The notes: a model not told the origin generated them from the sequence alone. 64,000 nucleotides of DNA from Nitrogeniibacter mangrovi (GCF_010983895.1 NZ_CP048836.1:620001-684000); one strand, 5' to 3'. Counted from the stretch's first letter, positions 19,512-28,661 are shown. A program made the numbers and translations.

Positions 19512-20284
19512 GTGCCCATCCCACCTTGCTCGAAGCCGACGCGCTGGCGGTGCAGATCGGTGAGCGCTGGATCTGCTGCGATCTGTCCATGCGCATCGCG
19601 GCGGGCGAACGCCTGGTCTTGCTGGGACCCAACGGCGCCGGCAAGACCACCTTGCTGCACACCCTGGCCGGCCTGCGCGAGGCACAGCGCGGGAGCGTGC
19701 GCCTGTTGGGGCGGGCGCTGGCCGACTGGCCGGCACGGGAGCTCGCCTGTGAGCGGGGGGTGCTGCCGCAACGCCAGCCGGACTGGTTCTCCGCCACGGT
19801 GATGGAGACCGCCCTGGTGGGTCGCCATCCGCACCTGGGGCGCTGGGCCTGGGAGGGCCCGGAAGACATGCGCATCGCCACCGAATCGCTGACGCGCATG
19901 GGGCTGGAGAAGATGCCCGAGCGCAACATCCTGGCCCTGTCCGGGGGCGAGCGCCAGCGCCTGGCCATCGCCAGCCTGCTCGCCCAGCAGCCGGCGCTGT
20001 ATCTGCTCGACGAACCGCTCTCCCATCTCGACCTGCACTACCAGATGGTGGTGCTGGACCATTTCACGCGCCTGGCCCGCGCCGGTGCCGGGGTCGTCGC
20101 CGTGCTCCACGACCTGAACCTGGCGGCCCGCTTCGCCGACCACGTGGTGCTGCTCGACGGGCACGGCCACATGGTGTCGGGCACCGCCGACACGGTGTTG
20201 CGCGCCGATGTGCTCAGCGCCGCCTTCGGCCATCCGATCCGGCGCCACGTCATCGACGGCCAGGTCGCGTTCCTGCTCGATTGA
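19508..20284 (+). CDS. btuD: Cobalamin ABC transporter ATP-binding protein BtuD
   Basis: 258-residue ATPase of the vitamin B12 importer. Walker A GPNGAGKTT is at about 40-48, the signature LSGGERQRLAIAS follows, then Walker B LYLLDEPLSHLD and the switch His in VVAVLHDLNLA. The ATG overlaps the btuC stop (ATGA). Length and order (btuC-btuD-btuF) match known B12 and haem/siderophore importers; the riboswitch makes cobalamin the likely substrate. Confidence 0.93.
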   Translation: MSAHPTLLEADALAVQIGERWICCDLSMRIAAGERLVLLGPNGAGKTTLLHTLAGLREAQRGSVRLLGRALADWPARELACERGVLPQRQPDWFSATVMETALVGRHPHLGRWAWEGPEDMRIATESLTRMGLEKMPERNILALSGGERQRLAIASLLAQQPALYLLDEPLSHLDLHYQMVVLDHFTRLARAGAGVVAVLHDLNLAARFADHVVLLDGHGHMVSGTADTVLRADVLSAAFGHPIRRHVIDGQVAFLLD

Positions 20285-20292
20285 GGTTTCCC

Positions 20293-21111
20293 ATGCGTTT
20301 TCTTGTTGCGTGCCTGATGCTCGCCCTGCTGGGCGTCGCCCAGGCCCGCGCGGGCGAGTGCCCGCGCATCGTCAGTCAGTCGCCCTACCTGACCATGGCG
20401 CTGCAGTGGCTGGATCGGGGAGCGTGCATCGTCGGCGTCTCCCGCTACGACACTTTCCGTCCCGAGCTGCCGCGCACCGGCGGGGTGCTCGACCCCGACG
20501 CCGAGGTGATGACGCTGCTCGAGCCCGATCTGGTGGTCACTTCCACCTGGGTCGATGCGGACGTGATGGCGCTGTCGGTGCCGCGTGGCACGCGGGTGCG
20601 GCGCCTGGGTGGCTTCGAGTCGATGGCGCAGGCCGAGCGGATGCTCACCGATCTGGCACGCATCACCGGCTCGCCCCGGGCCGACCGCGCCGCCGGCTTT
20701 CATCGCGCCTGGCGCACGCGGGCGGCGGCCAGTGGCGCTCACGGCGAGCGGGTGTTGCTGCTGACCGCGTGCACCGGCACGCCCTATTCGTACGGCCGCC
20801 GGCACATGCTCGGCGACCTGTTCCAGACGGCCGGCTTCGACGTGGTCGATGCCGACACCCGGGTGCGCGCGGTGCGTCCCGGCGAGGCCTTCCCGACCCT
20901 CGAGGCCTTGCTGGCCCACTTCCGGCCCGACATCGTCTTCACCTTCGATCGCGCTGCGGCCGAACGGTGCCGTGTCGTCGTCACGCAGGCGAATCAGCGT
21001 ATTGTTCACCTGAGCGGCGACGACTTCCTCAACCCGGGCCCGCGCCAGCTCGACGGGCTCGAGGCGCTGGCCCGCGTGATGCACGAGAACCACAATGACC
21101 GAAACGACTGA
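20293..21111 (+). CDS. btuF: Cobalamin-binding periplasmic protein BtuF
   Basis: 272-residue periplasmic binding protein with a signal peptide (RFLVACLMLALLGVAQARA) and a class III binding-protein layout: CPRIVSQSPYLTMALQWL, GVLDPDAEVMTLLEPDLVV and TLEALLAHFRPDIVF. GAGG about 7 bases before ATG 20293 supports this start over TTG 20281. It would deliver cobalamin or cobinamide to BtuCD. The 3' end overlaps cobO by 17 bp. Confidence 0.9.
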   Translation: MRFLVACLMLALLGVAQARAGECPRIVSQSPYLTMALQWLDRGACIVGVSRYDTFRPELPRTGGVLDPDAEVMTLLEPDLVVTSTWVDADVMALSVPRGTRVRRLGGFESMAQAERMLTDLARITGSPRADRAAGFHRAWRTRAAASGAHGERVLLLTACTGTPYSYGRRHMLGDLFQTAGFDVVDADTRVRAVRPGEAFPTLEALLAHFRPDIVFTFDRAAAERCRVVVTQANQRIVHLSGDDFLNPGPRQLDGLEALARVMHENHNDRND

Positions 21112-21703
21112 CAAAGACGCGCGCCACAATGCGCGCATGGCCCGCAAGAAGGCCGTGGTGGATGAAAAAATCGCCCGCGCGACCCGCGAACAGGGCGTGC
21201 TGCTGGTCAATACCGGCAACGGCAAGGGTAAGTCGAGCGCCGGCTTCGGCCTCATCGCCCGGGCCCTCGGCCATGGCCAGCAGGTGGGGGTGGTGCAGTT
21301 CATCAAGGGCCGCTCCGATACCGGTGAGGAGGCCTTCTGGCGGCGCCAGCCGGGGGTGCGCTGGCACGTGATGGGCGAGGGCTTCACCTGGGAGACGCAG
21401 GACCGTCAGCGCGACATCGAGAAGGCGCAGGCGGCCTGGGCCGTGGCGCGCGAGATGCTCGCCGACGCGGCCATCGGCCTGGTGGTGCTCGACGAGCTCA
21501 ACATCGCGCTCAAGTACGGTTATCTGGATGCGGACACCGTCATTGCCGATCTGCAGGCCCGGGCGCCGATGCAGCATGCGGTGGTGACCGGCCGCGGCGC
21601 GCCGCCGGCACTCATCGATGCCGCGGATACGGTTACCGAGATGCGCCCGGAGAAACATGCCTTCGCCGCCGGTATCCAGGCGATGCCCGGCATGGAGTAT
21701 TGA
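21095..21703 (+). CDS. cobO: Cob(I)yrinic acid a,c-diamide adenosyltransferase CobO/BtuR
   Basis: 202-residue ATP:corrinoid adenosyltransferase that attaches the 5'-deoxyadenosyl ligand to reduced corrinoids. The P-loop is NTGNGKGKSSAGFGLIARA. Further family blocks are VVQFIKGRSDTGEE, GEGFTWETQDRQRD, VVLDELNIALKYGYLD and VTGRGAPPALIDAADTVTEM. It sits in the riboswitch-controlled operon, so it may act on both imported and newly made corrinoid. Confidence 0.95.
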   Translation: MTETTDKDARHNARMARKKAVVDEKIARATREQGVLLVNTGNGKGKSSAGFGLIARALGHGQQVGVVQFIKGRSDTGEEAFWRRQPGVRWHVMGEGFTWETQDRQRDIEKAQAAWAVAREMLADAAIGLVVLDELNIALKYGYLDADTVIADLQARAPMQHAVVTGRGAPPALIDAADTVTEMRPEKHAFAAGIQAMPGMEY

Positions 21704-21705
21704 GC

Positions 21706-22470
21706 ATGAGTGGATCTCGCCCCGTTCAGCCCGGCTGGGTCTATCTGGTGGGCGCCGGCCCCGGCGATGCCGAGCTGCTCACCTTGCGGGCCGACGCCAT
21801 CATCCGCGCGGCGGACGTGGTGGTCTACGACAACCTCGTCGGCGACGAGGTGATGGCCCGGATGCCGGCCGGATGCACACGCATCTACGTGGGCAAGAAG
21901 GCCGCCAACCACAGCATGAGGCAGGCCGACATCTGCGCCTTGCTGGTCCGGCTCGCGCGCGAGGGCCACCGGGTGCTGCGCCTCAAGGGCGGCGACCCCT
22001 ACGTGTTCGGGCGCGGCGGCGAGGAGGCCGAGACGCTGGTGGCGGCGGGCGTCCCCTTCGAAGTGGTGCCGGGCGTGACCGCGGCGTCGGGCATCAGCGC
22101 CTACGCGGGCATCCCGCTCACCCACCGGGATCACGCCCAGAGCGTCGTCTTCGCCACCGGCCACAAAAAAGAAGGGCCGGTGGATCTCGACTGGTCCGCC
22201 CTGGCGCGCCCGAAGCAGACCGTGGTGATCTACATGGGCGTCTCGCGCATCGCCGAGATCGCTGCGCAGCTGGTCGCCCACGGGCTGCCCGAGACCACCC
22301 CTGCCGCCCTGGTACGCCGCGGTACGCTCCCGGACCAGTTCGTCGTCGTCGCCACCCTGGCCGACCTGGCCGACAAGGCGGAGGCCGCCAGCATCAAGCC
22401 GCCGGCGCTGATGATCATCGGCACCGTGGTGACGATGGCACCGACGCTGGGGTGGTTCCAGGGCGGCTGA
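21706..22470 (+). CDS. cobA: Uroporphyrinogen-III C-methyltransferase (SUMT)
   Basis: 254-residue SAM-dependent enzyme that methylates uroporphyrinogen III at C2 and C7 to precorrin-2. Motifs are VYLVGAGPGDAELLTLRA, LRLKGGDPYVFGRGGEEAE and VVPGVTAASGISAYAGIPLTH. ATG 21706 has GGAG 8 bases upstream and is preferred over TTG 21700. Precorrin-2 feeds both cobalamin and siroheme; the latter is needed by the CysI enzyme encoded at 54.3-56.0 kb. It is the last gene of the operon, followed by a terminator. Confidence 0.94.
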   Translation: MSGSRPVQPGWVYLVGAGPGDAELLTLRADAIIRAADVVVYDNLVGDEVMARMPAGCTRIYVGKKAANHSMRQADICALLVRLAREGHRVLRLKGGDPYVFGRGGEEAETLVAAGVPFEVVPGVTAASGISAYAGIPLTHRDHAQSVVFATGHKKEGPVDLDWSALARPKQTVVIYMGVSRIAEIAAQLVAHGLPETTPAALVRRGTLPDQFVVVATLADLADKAEAASIKPPALMIIGTVVTMAPTLGWFQGG

Positions 22471-22496
22471 GCGCGCCCGTTTCGATCCTTAAACGG

Positions 22497-22527
22497 AAAA
22501 AGCCCAGTCGCGATGACTGGGCTTTTT
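22497..22527. terminator. Bidirectional intrinsic terminator after cobA
   Basis: AAAAAGCCCAGTC pairs perfectly with GACTGGGCTTTTT around a 5-base loop. The stem is flanked by A-run and U-run, so it can end cobA transcription on the plus strand and the tRNA-Lys transcript on the minus strand. Confidence 0.92.
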
Positions 22528-22534
22528 GGTGTCC

Positions 22535-22610
22535 TGGTAGGCCGTGCGTGGCTCGAACACGCGACCAACGGATTAAAAGTCCGCTGCTCTACCAACTGAG
22601 CTAACGACCC
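22535..22610 (-). tRNA. tRNA-Lys (anticodon UUU)
   Basis: 76-nt cloverleaf on the minus strand. The acceptor stem GGGTCGT pairs with ACGGCCT, the D-arm contains TAGCTCAGTTGGTAGAGC, the anticodon loop is CTTTTAA (UUU), and the T-arm contains GTTCGAG. The 3' CCA is encoded (TGG at 22535-22537 on the plus strand). It lies downstream of queC and is closed by the terminator at 22497-22527. Confidence 0.97.
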
Positions 22611-22655
22611 GTAAGGAAGGGCGCATTATAGGTAGCACCCGTAACGCTGTCAACC

Positions 22656-23378
22656 TTATGTGTTGCCGTTTTCCGCGTAACGCGTCGGATCGGGAATGTC
22701 CGCTTCCTGAAAGCCGGCGCGGCGCAGCTTGCAGGCCTCGCAGCGGCCGCAGGCACGGCCACTGTCGTCGGCCTGATAGCAGGTGACGGTCTGGGCGTAG
22801 TCGACGCCCAGCGCGGTGCCGGTACGGATGATCTGGGCCTTGCTCATCTCGATCAGCGGAGCGTGGATGGTGAGCTTCTCTCCCTCCACGCCGGCCTTGG
22901 TGGCCAGGTTGGCCATGGTCTCGAAGGCCTGGATGAAGGCGGGGCGGCAGTCGGGATAACCGGAGTAGTCCACCGCGTTGACGCCCACGAAGATGTCGTG
23001 CGCCCCGAGGACCTCGGCCCAGGCCATGGCGATGGAGAGCATCACGGTATTGCGCGCCGGTACGTAGGTGACCGGGATGGGACTGGCGGCCTCGTCGCGT
23101 GCTTCGGTGGGCACGTCGATGGCCGGGTCGGTGAGCGCGGAGCCGCCGAACTGGCCCAGGCCCACGCGGGCGAGCCGGTGTTCGCGGGCGCCAAGGGCGT
23201 CGGCGACCCGCTTCGAGGCGGACAGCTCGGCGGCATGGCGCTGCCCGTAGGCGACGGACAGGGCGTAGCACTCGAAGCCCATGTCGAGGGCGATGGCCAG
23301 GCAGGTGGCCGAGTCGAGGCCGCCGGAGAGGAGCACGACGGCGCGTTTGACGGGAGGTGTCTGTTCGGTTTCGGTCAT
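22656..23378 (-). CDS. queC: 7-cyano-7-deazaguanine synthase QueC
   Basis: 240-residue enzyme that converts 7-carboxy-7-deazaguanine to preQ0 with ATP and ammonia, on the way to queuosine in tRNA. The PP-loop is [11 protein letters not shown]. The C-terminal zinc site shows a CxxC-type cluster: [10 protein letters not shown] plus an upstream Cys (VTCYQ). It follows queE by 22 bp at the end of the tol-pal-queE-queC run. Confidence 0.95.
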   Translation of the reverse strand: MTETEQTPPVKRAVVLLSGGLDSATCLAIALDMGFECYALSVAYGQRHAAELSASKRVADALGAREHRLARVGLGQFGGSALTDPAIDVPTEARDEAASPIPVTYVPARNTVMLSIAMAWAEVLGAHDIFVGVNAVDYSGYPDCRPAFIQAFETMANLATKAGVEGEKLTIHAPLIEMSKAQIIRTGTALGVDYAQTVTCYQADDSGRACGRCEACKLRRAGFQEADIPDPTRYAENGNT

Positions 23379-23400
23379 GGCATGACGAGTGTCGGTGGGG

Positions 23401-24060
23401 TCAACGACCGCGTGCGTCGGCCCACAGGATCTTGTGCAGCTGCATCTGGAAGCGGACCGGCAGGCGGTCGCGGACGATCCATTCGGCCAGCGCGGCGGGT
23501 TCGAGCGCGCCGGCGACGGGGGACAGCAGCACCTTGCAACGATCGGTCAGCCGGTGAGCGCTGATCTGCTCGGCGGCCCAGCGGTAGTCGGCGGCGTCGG
23601 CGACGACGATCTTCACTTCGTCGTCTCGGCGCAGGTGGTCGAGATTGGCCCAGCGGTTCTTGTCCGCTTCGCCCGACCCGGGGGCCTTGAGGTCCATGAT
23701 GCGGGCGACGCGCGGGTCCACCGGGGCGATATCGAGGGCGCCGCTGGTCTCGAGGGAGACTTCGTGGCCGGCGTCGCACAGGGCGCTCAGCAGCGCCAGG
23801 CAGGCCTTCTGCGCCAGTGGCTCGCCGCCGGTGACGCACACCTGGGGCAGACCGTGGCCGGCGACCTCGGCGAGGATCTCGTCGATCGCCATGGTGGTGC
23901 CGCCGTGGAAGGCGTATTCGGTGTCGCACCAGGTGCAGCGCAGGGGGCAGCCGGTGAGGCGCACGAACACCGTGGGCAGGCCGATGCGGCTGGCCTCGCC
24001 CTGGACGGAAGCGAAGATTTCCGTCACCCGCAGGCGGGTGACGGAAGGGTTTTCACGCAT
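23401..24060 (-). CDS. queE: 7-carboxy-7-deazaguanine synthase QueE
   Basis: 219-residue radical-SAM enzyme of queuosine biosynthesis. The iron-sulfur motif is C-x3-C-x2-C in [15 protein letters not shown], and VCVTGGEPL gives the SAM-binding GGEP motif. The start [22 protein letters not shown] is typical. It lies 15 bp after cpoB, and the link of tol-pal-cpoB with queE-queC is common in proteobacteria. Confidence 0.95.
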   Translation of the reverse strand: MRENPSVTRLRVTEIFASVQGEASRIGLPTVFVRLTGCPLRCTWCDTEYAFHGGTTMAIDEILAEVAGHGLPQVCVTGGEPLAQKACLALLSALCDAGHEVSLETSGALDIAPVDPRVARIMDLKAPGSGEADKNRWANLDHLRRDDEVKIVVADAADYRWAAEQISAHRLTDRCKVLLSPVAGALEPAALAEWIVRDRLPVRFQMQLHKILWADARGR

Positions 24061-24075
24061 GCGTTCGCGTTCCGG

Positions 24076-24789
24076 TCAGCCGCCGAGGCGTTGCTTCGCC
24101 GACTTGGCGGCAGCGCTGTCGGGGTAGCGTTCGATGACGCCCTGAAGCGTCTTCTGTTCGAGCTTGCGCTCGCCCAGGGCGCGCTGGCAGTTGGCGACGC
24201 CGAGCAGGGCGTCCGGTGCGCGCGGATCGTCCGGCCACTGGTTGACCACCGCGTTGAAGTGCTCGGAGGCGCGGTTGATGTCCTTGGCCTGGAGGGCGGC
24301 GCTGCCGGCCCAGAAATGGGCGCTGGGCAGGAAGCTGCTGCTCGGGTACTTGGCGACGAAGGCGTCGAAGGCCGCGGCGGCATCGCCGTACTTGCCGCCC
24401 TTGAGCAGGTTCAGGGCCGACTCGTAGTCGGCGGACTCGGCCGCCGGGTCCACCGGTCCGGCCGGGCCGGCGCCGGTCTCGAGACGCCGCAGGCGCTCGT
24501 CCAGGTCGACGTAGAAGTCCTTCTGGCGCTTCTGCACCGACTCCATGGTGTGGCCGAGCAACTCGACGTCACCGCGCAGGCGGGCCACTTCGGCCTTGAG
24601 CGCCTCGATCTGGTTGGCCAGGTCGAGCTGCGCGCGCGAAGACGCCTCGAGCGCCTGCAGGCGGGCGTTGTAGTCCTCCCGCATCCGCATCAGTTCCTTG
24701 CGCGCTTCGGTGTCGTCGAACAGACCGGCATGCGCCGGCAGCGAGGCTGCCAGCGCAAGCACGGCGATCCACTGGCGCGTGCGCGCCAT
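24076..24789 (-). CDS. cpoB: Cell division coordinator CpoB (YbgF)
   Basis: 237-residue periplasmic protein with a signal peptide (cleavage near PAHA-G), a trimerising coiled coil (about 30-95, e.g. LANQIEALKAEVARLRGDVE) and C-terminal TPR repeats (SADYESALNLLKGGKYGDAA onward). It links the Tol-Pal complex with peptidoglycan synthesis at division. Its start overlaps the pal stop by one base (TGATG), consistent with one tol-pal operon. Confidence 0.94.
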   Translation of the reverse strand: MARTRQWIAVLALAASLPAHAGLFDDTEARKELMRMREDYNARLQALEASSRAQLDLANQIEALKAEVARLRGDVELLGHTMESVQKRQKDFYVDLDERLRRLETGAGPAGPVDPAAESADYESALNLLKGGKYGDAAAAFDAFVAKYPSSSFLPSAHFWAGSAALQAKDINRASEHFNAVVNQWPDDPRAPDALLGVANCQRALGERKLEQKTLQGVIERYPDSAAAKSAKQRLGG

Positions 24790-25313
24790 CAGAACTCACC
24801 CGAGTAGAGCATGTCGCCACGACGGTTCTGGGCGTAGCAGTCCTCGGTGCTGTCGGTGCAGCGCGGCTTCTCCTCGCCGAGGCTGACCGCTTCGATCTGG
24901 CCTTCCTTGGCGCCGAGCAGCAGCAGGGCCTTCTTGATGGCGTCGGCGCGCTTCTGGCCGAGGGCGAGGTTGTATTCCCGGCTGCCACGCTCGTCGGCGT
25001 TGCCCTGGATCAGCATCTTGATGTCCGGATGGGCGACCAGGAAACGGGCATGGGCCTCGACCAGCGGCATGAATTCGCCACGGATGACGAAGCTGTCGTA
25101 GTCGAAGAACACGCTGCGCTTGGACAGCGGGCTTGACGGATCGGTCAGTTCGGCCAGGGAACTGCCGGCGGCCTGGGTGGGGGTGACCGTCGGGATGGTG
25201 TCGGGGGTCGTGCGATCCTCGACGGCCGCCCCGCTGTCCTGGGTCATGGGAGTGCTCGAGCAACCGGCCAGCAGGCCGATGACTACGAATGAGGCGGCGA
25301 GGGTTGAACGCAT
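24789..25313 (-). CDS. pal: Peptidoglycan-associated lipoprotein Pal
   Basis: 174-residue outer-membrane lipoprotein. The lipobox LLAGC places the lipidated Cys at residue 18. After a Thr/Pro-rich linker, the OmpA-like domain (about 65-174) has FFDYDSFVIR and the peptidoglycan-binding block NADERGSREYNLALGQKRA. It binds peptidoglycan and TolB, holding the outer membrane to the wall during constriction. Confidence 0.96.
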   Translation of the reverse strand: MRSTLAASFVVIGLLAGCSSTPMTQDSGAAVEDRTTPDTIPTVTPTQAAGSSLAELTDPSSPLSKRSVFFDYDSFVIRGEFMPLVEAHARFLVAHPDIKMLIQGNADERGSREYNLALGQKRADAIKKALLLLGAKEGQIEAVSLGEEKPRCTDSTEDCYAQNRRGDMLYSGEF

Positions 25314-25368
25314 GTTTAACTCCTTGGAGTTGTTGAGCGGGGGTCTATGTCGGCTTCGTGGGCCACTT

Positions 25369-26649
25369 TTACTGCATCAAAGGTCCCCAGGCCGGTTCGC
25401 GCACATCAGCTGCCTTGACGGACAGTCTCTGCTTGATGCGTCCGTCGGAAGATACCGCAGAGAGCACGCCTCGGCCACCCACTTCGGTGGCGTAGAGGAT
25501 CATGCGGCTGTTGGGTGCGAAGCTGGGGGATTCATCGCGGGATGAATCGGTCAGCACGGCGTACTGCCGGGTCGCCAGGTCCATGATGGCCACCTGGAAG
25601 CCGTTGGCAGTGCGGGTGATGAAGGTCATCGTGAGGCCGTCGGGCGAGGGCCGCGGGGTCACGTTGTAGCTGCCCTCGAAGGTGACGCGCTCGGCGCGGC
25701 CCCCGGTGGCGGGGATGCGATAGATCTGCGGGCTGCCGCCGCGATCGGAAGTGAAATAGATCCACTTGCCGTCATGGCTGTAGGCCGGCTCGGTGTCGAT
25801 GCTCGAGGAGGTGGCCAGGCGCTGGATGCCGGAGCCGTCCACGTTGATGGTGTACATCTGCGACAGCCCGTCCTTGGTCAGCACCACCGCCAGGCGCTGG
25901 CCGTCGGGCGACCACGCGGGGGCGGAGTTGGAGCCCTTGAAGTTGGCGACCACCGACTGGAGGCCGGCGGCCAGGTCGTGCACGTACACGATCGGCTTCT
26001 TGAGCTGGAAGGACACGTAGGCCAGCTTCTTGCCGTCGGGCGACCAGGCCGGCGAGATGATCGGCTCGCGCGAGTTGAGCGCGGTCTGCGCGTTGGCGCC
26101 GTCCGAGTCGGCGATCTGCAGCTTGTAGTTGGTGCCGCTCTTGACCACGTAGGCGATGCGGGTGGAGAACACGCCCTTGAGACCGGTGATCTTCTCGAAG
26201 ATGACATCGGCGATGCGATGCGCGGTGGCCCGGTACTGGTCCGGCGTCATGGTCATCACGATGGCGTCGAGCTGCTGCTCCTGGCGGGTGTCGTAGAGGC
26301 GCATGCGCACTTCGAAGCGGCCGGCGCCCACGTCGCGCACGCTGCCCACGGCGACCGCGTCGGCGGCGCGGGTGCGCAGCCAGGCGAAGTCGGGCAGCGA
26401 TCCCTCGGGCAAGGCCACCGGGCCCAGTTCGACGAGGCTGAACAGGCCGCTGCGTTCCAGGTCGGCGCGGATCACCTCGGTGACGCTGCGGGGCAGCTGG
26501 GACTCGCCTTCCATGACCGACACGGCCACCGGGAAGCGGTTCGCACCGGCGCCGGTGATCTCGATCGACAGCTGCGCGTGCGCCGCCATGGCGGCGAGCG
26601 AGAGCAGGAGGGTGAAGAAAAGGCGAAGCAAATCAGTCAGTTTCATCAT
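25369..26649 (-). CDS. tolB: Tol-Pal system beta-propeller protein TolB
   Basis: About 426 residues, normal for TolB. A signal peptide ends near AAHA-QLSIEITG. The N-terminal domain (to about 150) is followed by a six-bladed propeller with repeated SPDG motifs (WSPDGKKLAY, WSPDGQRLAV, PSPDGLTMTF). The frame is open to 26679, but a TATAAT at 26669-26674 on this strand makes the farther starts unlikely if it is used; I place the start at the ATGATG (26649/26646). The 55-bp gap to pal (25314-25368) holds the pal ribosome-binding site. Confidence 0.94.
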   Translation of the reverse strand: MMKLTDLLRLFFTLLLSLAAMAAHAQLSIEITGAGANRFPVAVSVMEGESQLPRSVTEVIRADLERSGLFSLVELGPVALPEGSLPDFAWLRTRAADAVAVGSVRDVGAGRFEVRMRLYDTRQEQQLDAIVMTMTPDQYRATAHRIADVIFEKITGLKGVFSTRIAYVVKSGTNYKLQIADSDGANAQTALNSREPIISPAWSPDGKKLAYVSFQLKKPIVYVHDLAAGLQSVVANFKGSNSAPAWSPDGQRLAVVLTKDGLSQMYTINVDGSGIQRLATSSSIDTEPAYSHDGKWIYFTSDRGGSPQIYRIPATGGRAERVTFEGSYNVTPRPSPDGLTMTFITRTANGFQVAIMDLATRQYAVLTDSSRDESPSFAPNSRMILYATEVGGRGVLSAVSSDGRIKQRLSVKAADVREPAWGPLMQ

Positions 26650-26682
26650 GGTGAAAGGCATCCGGCGGATTATACCCAACCC

Positions 26683-27543
26683 CTATCGGTCTTCGAGGGG
26701 GCGGAATGTAAGCTCGAGTGTACGCGAGAACAGCGACGGGTCGTCCGGCTGCGGCAGCGGATCCGATTTCTGGATGGCGCGGCGGATCGCGTCGTCCAGC
26801 GTCGGGGTGCCGGTGCTCTTCTTCAGGCGGATGTCGAGGACCGTGCCGCCCGGCCCCTGGGTGACGACGAACACCGCTTCCGGGTTGCCGCTCAGGCCCG
26901 GCGGGCGGATCAGGTTGTAGCGCACCTTGCCGCGGATCTTGTCGATGTAGGTCTCGAGCGCACGGGTGCGCGCCGCCGACGCCGCCTCCTGGCGCAGCAG
27001 CTCGGCCTCGCGGGCGCGCTGGGCGTCGAGGGCGAGCAGCTCGTCCATGCGGCTGTTCTCGATGGCGCGCGCCTTCTCGTCAGGCTTCGGCTTCGGTTGC
27101 GGCTTGGGCTTGGGTTCCGGCTTCTTCTCGGGCTTGGGCGCGGGTTTCGGCTCCGGCTTCGGTTCGGGCTTCTTCTCCGGCTTCGGTTCCGGTTTCTTCT
27201 CCGGGGTCTTGATCTGCGGCGGCTTGGGCTCGGGCTTGGGCGCGGGTTTCGGTTCCGGCTTCGGCTGGGGCTTGGGTTCCGGCTTCGGTGCCGGCGGGGG
27301 CGTCGGCGTCGGCTCGGGCTTGGGTTCCGGCTTGGGCTGGGGCTTGGGCGTCGGGCGCTGCGCCACCGGCGGGGCGGGCACCAGCGAGACCTGCACCGCC
27401 GCGGGCGGCTCGGTCTGCCAGCGGATGCCGAAGAACAGGAACACGAACAGGGCGACGTGCACCAGCGCGGCCAGCACTGCCGAGGGCCACTTGCCCGGAG
27501 CGGTGCTCGGATAGAACTCGCGTGCGTCCAGTGGGGCGTCCAT
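26683..27543 (-). CDS. tolA: TolA with a Pro-Lys-Glu linker in place of the usual Ala-rich coiled coil
   Basis: 286-residue inner-membrane protein bridging TolQR to TolB-Pal. One membrane segment (about 19-41, [20 protein letters not shown]) is followed by roughly 95 residues of KPEPKP-type repeats (about 62-155), a short helical stretch, and a C-terminal TolA/TonB-like domain (about 190-286) with [20 protein letters not shown]. The proline-lysine linker recalls TonB, but position between tolR and tolB and the C-terminal domain favour TolA. Confidence 0.9.
   Translation of the reverse strand: MDAPLDAREFYPSTAPGKWPSAVLAALVHVALFVFLFFGIRWQTEPPAAVQVSLVPAPPVAQRPTPKPQPKPEPKPEPTPTPPPAPKPEPKPQPKPEPKPAPKPEPKPPQIKTPEKKPEPKPEKKPEPKPEPKPAPKPEKKPEPKPKPQPKPKPDEKARAIENSRMDELLALDAQRAREAELLRQEAASAARTRALETYIDKIRGKVRYNLIRPPGLSGNPEAVFVVTQGPGGTVLDIRLKKSTGTPTLDDAIRRAIQKSDPLPQPDDPSLFSRTLELTFRPLEDR
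27076..27360. repeat. Degenerate short tandem repeats encoding the TolA linker
   Basis: The linker of tolA is written with many imperfect 6-bp and 12-bp units of the GGCTTCGGTTCC or GGCTTGGGTTCC type (plus-strand view), coding Lys-Pro-Glu-Pro. Such a tract is prone to length change by slippage. It is coding sequence, not a separate element. Confidence 0.8.
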
Positions 27544-27549
27544 GAGGCC

Positions 27550-27963
27550 TTACTTGCGGGGGGCTTCGCCGCGCTGCACGAGCAGGCCGATCTGTTCGAT
27601 GTGGGCCTGCTGGAGGCGGTCCATGACCTGCATGATCGCCTCGTAGCGGGCCGCCTTGTCGCCGGCGATCAGCACCGGGCGTTTCCTGGCACCCGACTGC
27701 AGCGCCTGCAGTTCGCCGACGAGGGCGTCGAGCGCCATGGGGCGCGGATCGCCGGCGCCGTCGCGCAGGGCGACCGAGCCGTCGGCCTTGACCACCACGC
27801 TCACCGGCTCGGCCGGGGCGTCGGACGACTTGCCGACGCTGGGCACGTCGATGCTGCCGGTCTGGATCATCGGTGCCGTGACCATGAAGATCACCAGCAG
27901 CACGAGCATCACGTCGATGTAGGGCACGACGTTGATCTGGTTCATGAGGCGGCGCTGGCGCAT
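27550..27963 (-). CDS. tolR: Tol-Pal system protein TolR (ExbD family)
   Basis: 137-residue inner-membrane protein. One transmembrane helix (about 16-35, [20 protein letters not shown]) carries the conserved Asp (in YIDVML) used for proton-driven motor function with TolQ. The periplasmic domain follows. It lies 6 bp from tolA and 18 bp from tolQ in the same operon. Confidence 0.95.
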   Translation of the reverse strand: MRQRRLMNQINVVPYIDVMLVLLVIFMVTAPMIQTGSIDVPSVGKSSDAPAEPVSVVVKADGSVALRDGAGDPRPMALDALVGELQALQSGARKRPVLIAGDKAARYEAIMQVMDRLQQAHIEQIGLLVQRGEAPRK

Positions 27964-27981
27964 GGGGCTCTCCGGCGTCGG

Positions 27982-28656
27982 TCAGCGCAGCTGGCGCTGC
28001 AGGATGTTGGAGAATTCTTCCATGAAGCTCTCGGAGCGGATCGAGAGCCGGTCGATGTCATGGGCGAAGCGGTTGTAGGCGACCACCGCGGGGATCGCCG
28101 CGAACAGGCCGATGGCCGTCGCCACGAGGGCCTCGGCGATACCCGGTGCGACATGGGCGAGGGTGGCGGAGGAGACGTTCGACAGACCGCGGAAGGCGTT
28201 CATGATCCCCCACACGGTGCCGAACAGGCCCACGTAGGGCGACACGGAACCGACCGAGGCGAGGAAGGCCAGATGCGCCTCGAGTTCGTCGATCTCGCGC
28301 TGGTAGGTGGCGCGCATGGCGCGGCGGGCGCCGTCGACGACGGTCTCGGGGGAGGCGTTCTTGGCGCGCAGCTTGGAGAACTCGCGGTAGCCCGATTCGA
28401 AGATCCGCTCCATGGGGCCGGAGTTGTGGCGGTCGTTGCTGGCGCTCTGATACAGGTGGTTGAGATCGCCACCGCTCCAGAATTCACGCTCGAACACCGC
28501 GGTCTTGCGCCGCGCGGCGCCGATGGCGAACCATTTGCGGAAGATCCAGTACCAGGAGGTGAAGGAGACGGCCGCCAGGATGGCCATGACGAACTTCACA
28601 ATCAGGCTCGCCTCGGCGATGAGGGACAGGATCGACAGGTCTTGGGTGATGGGCAT
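27982..28656 (-). CDS. tolQ: Tol-Pal system protein TolQ (ExbB/MotA family)
   Basis: 224-residue inner-membrane protein with three helices. The N-terminal one is near 15-37. The two C-terminal ones include SVSPYVGLFGTVWGIMNAF and GIAEALVATAIGLFAAIPAVVAYN, the conserved MotA/ExbB block that channels protons with TolR. ATG 28656 fits the family start MPITQDLSILSLI; the longer open frame to 28737 overlaps ybgC out of frame. Confidence 0.95.
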   Translation of the reverse strand: MPITQDLSILSLIAEASLIVKFVMAILAAVSFTSWYWIFRKWFAIGAARRKTAVFEREFWSGGDLNHLYQSASNDRHNSGPMERIFESGYREFSKLRAKNASPETVVDGARRAMRATYQREIDELEAHLAFLASVGSVSPYVGLFGTVWGIMNAFRGLSNVSSATLAHVAPGIAEALVATAIGLFAAIPAVVAYNRFAHDIDRLSIRSESFMEEFSNILQRQLR

Positions 28657-28661
28657 GGGGG

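Noticed and set aside
16176-19736. A 1186-codon minus-strand open frame over btuB-btuC
   Set aside because: Antisense to well-supported btuB and btuC and across the riboswitch; composition is His/Gln/Arg-rich as expected for a shadow frame.
27076-27360. CRISPR-like array
   Set aside because: The repeats are short, degenerate, without spacers, and code for the Lys-Pro-Glu linker of TolA.
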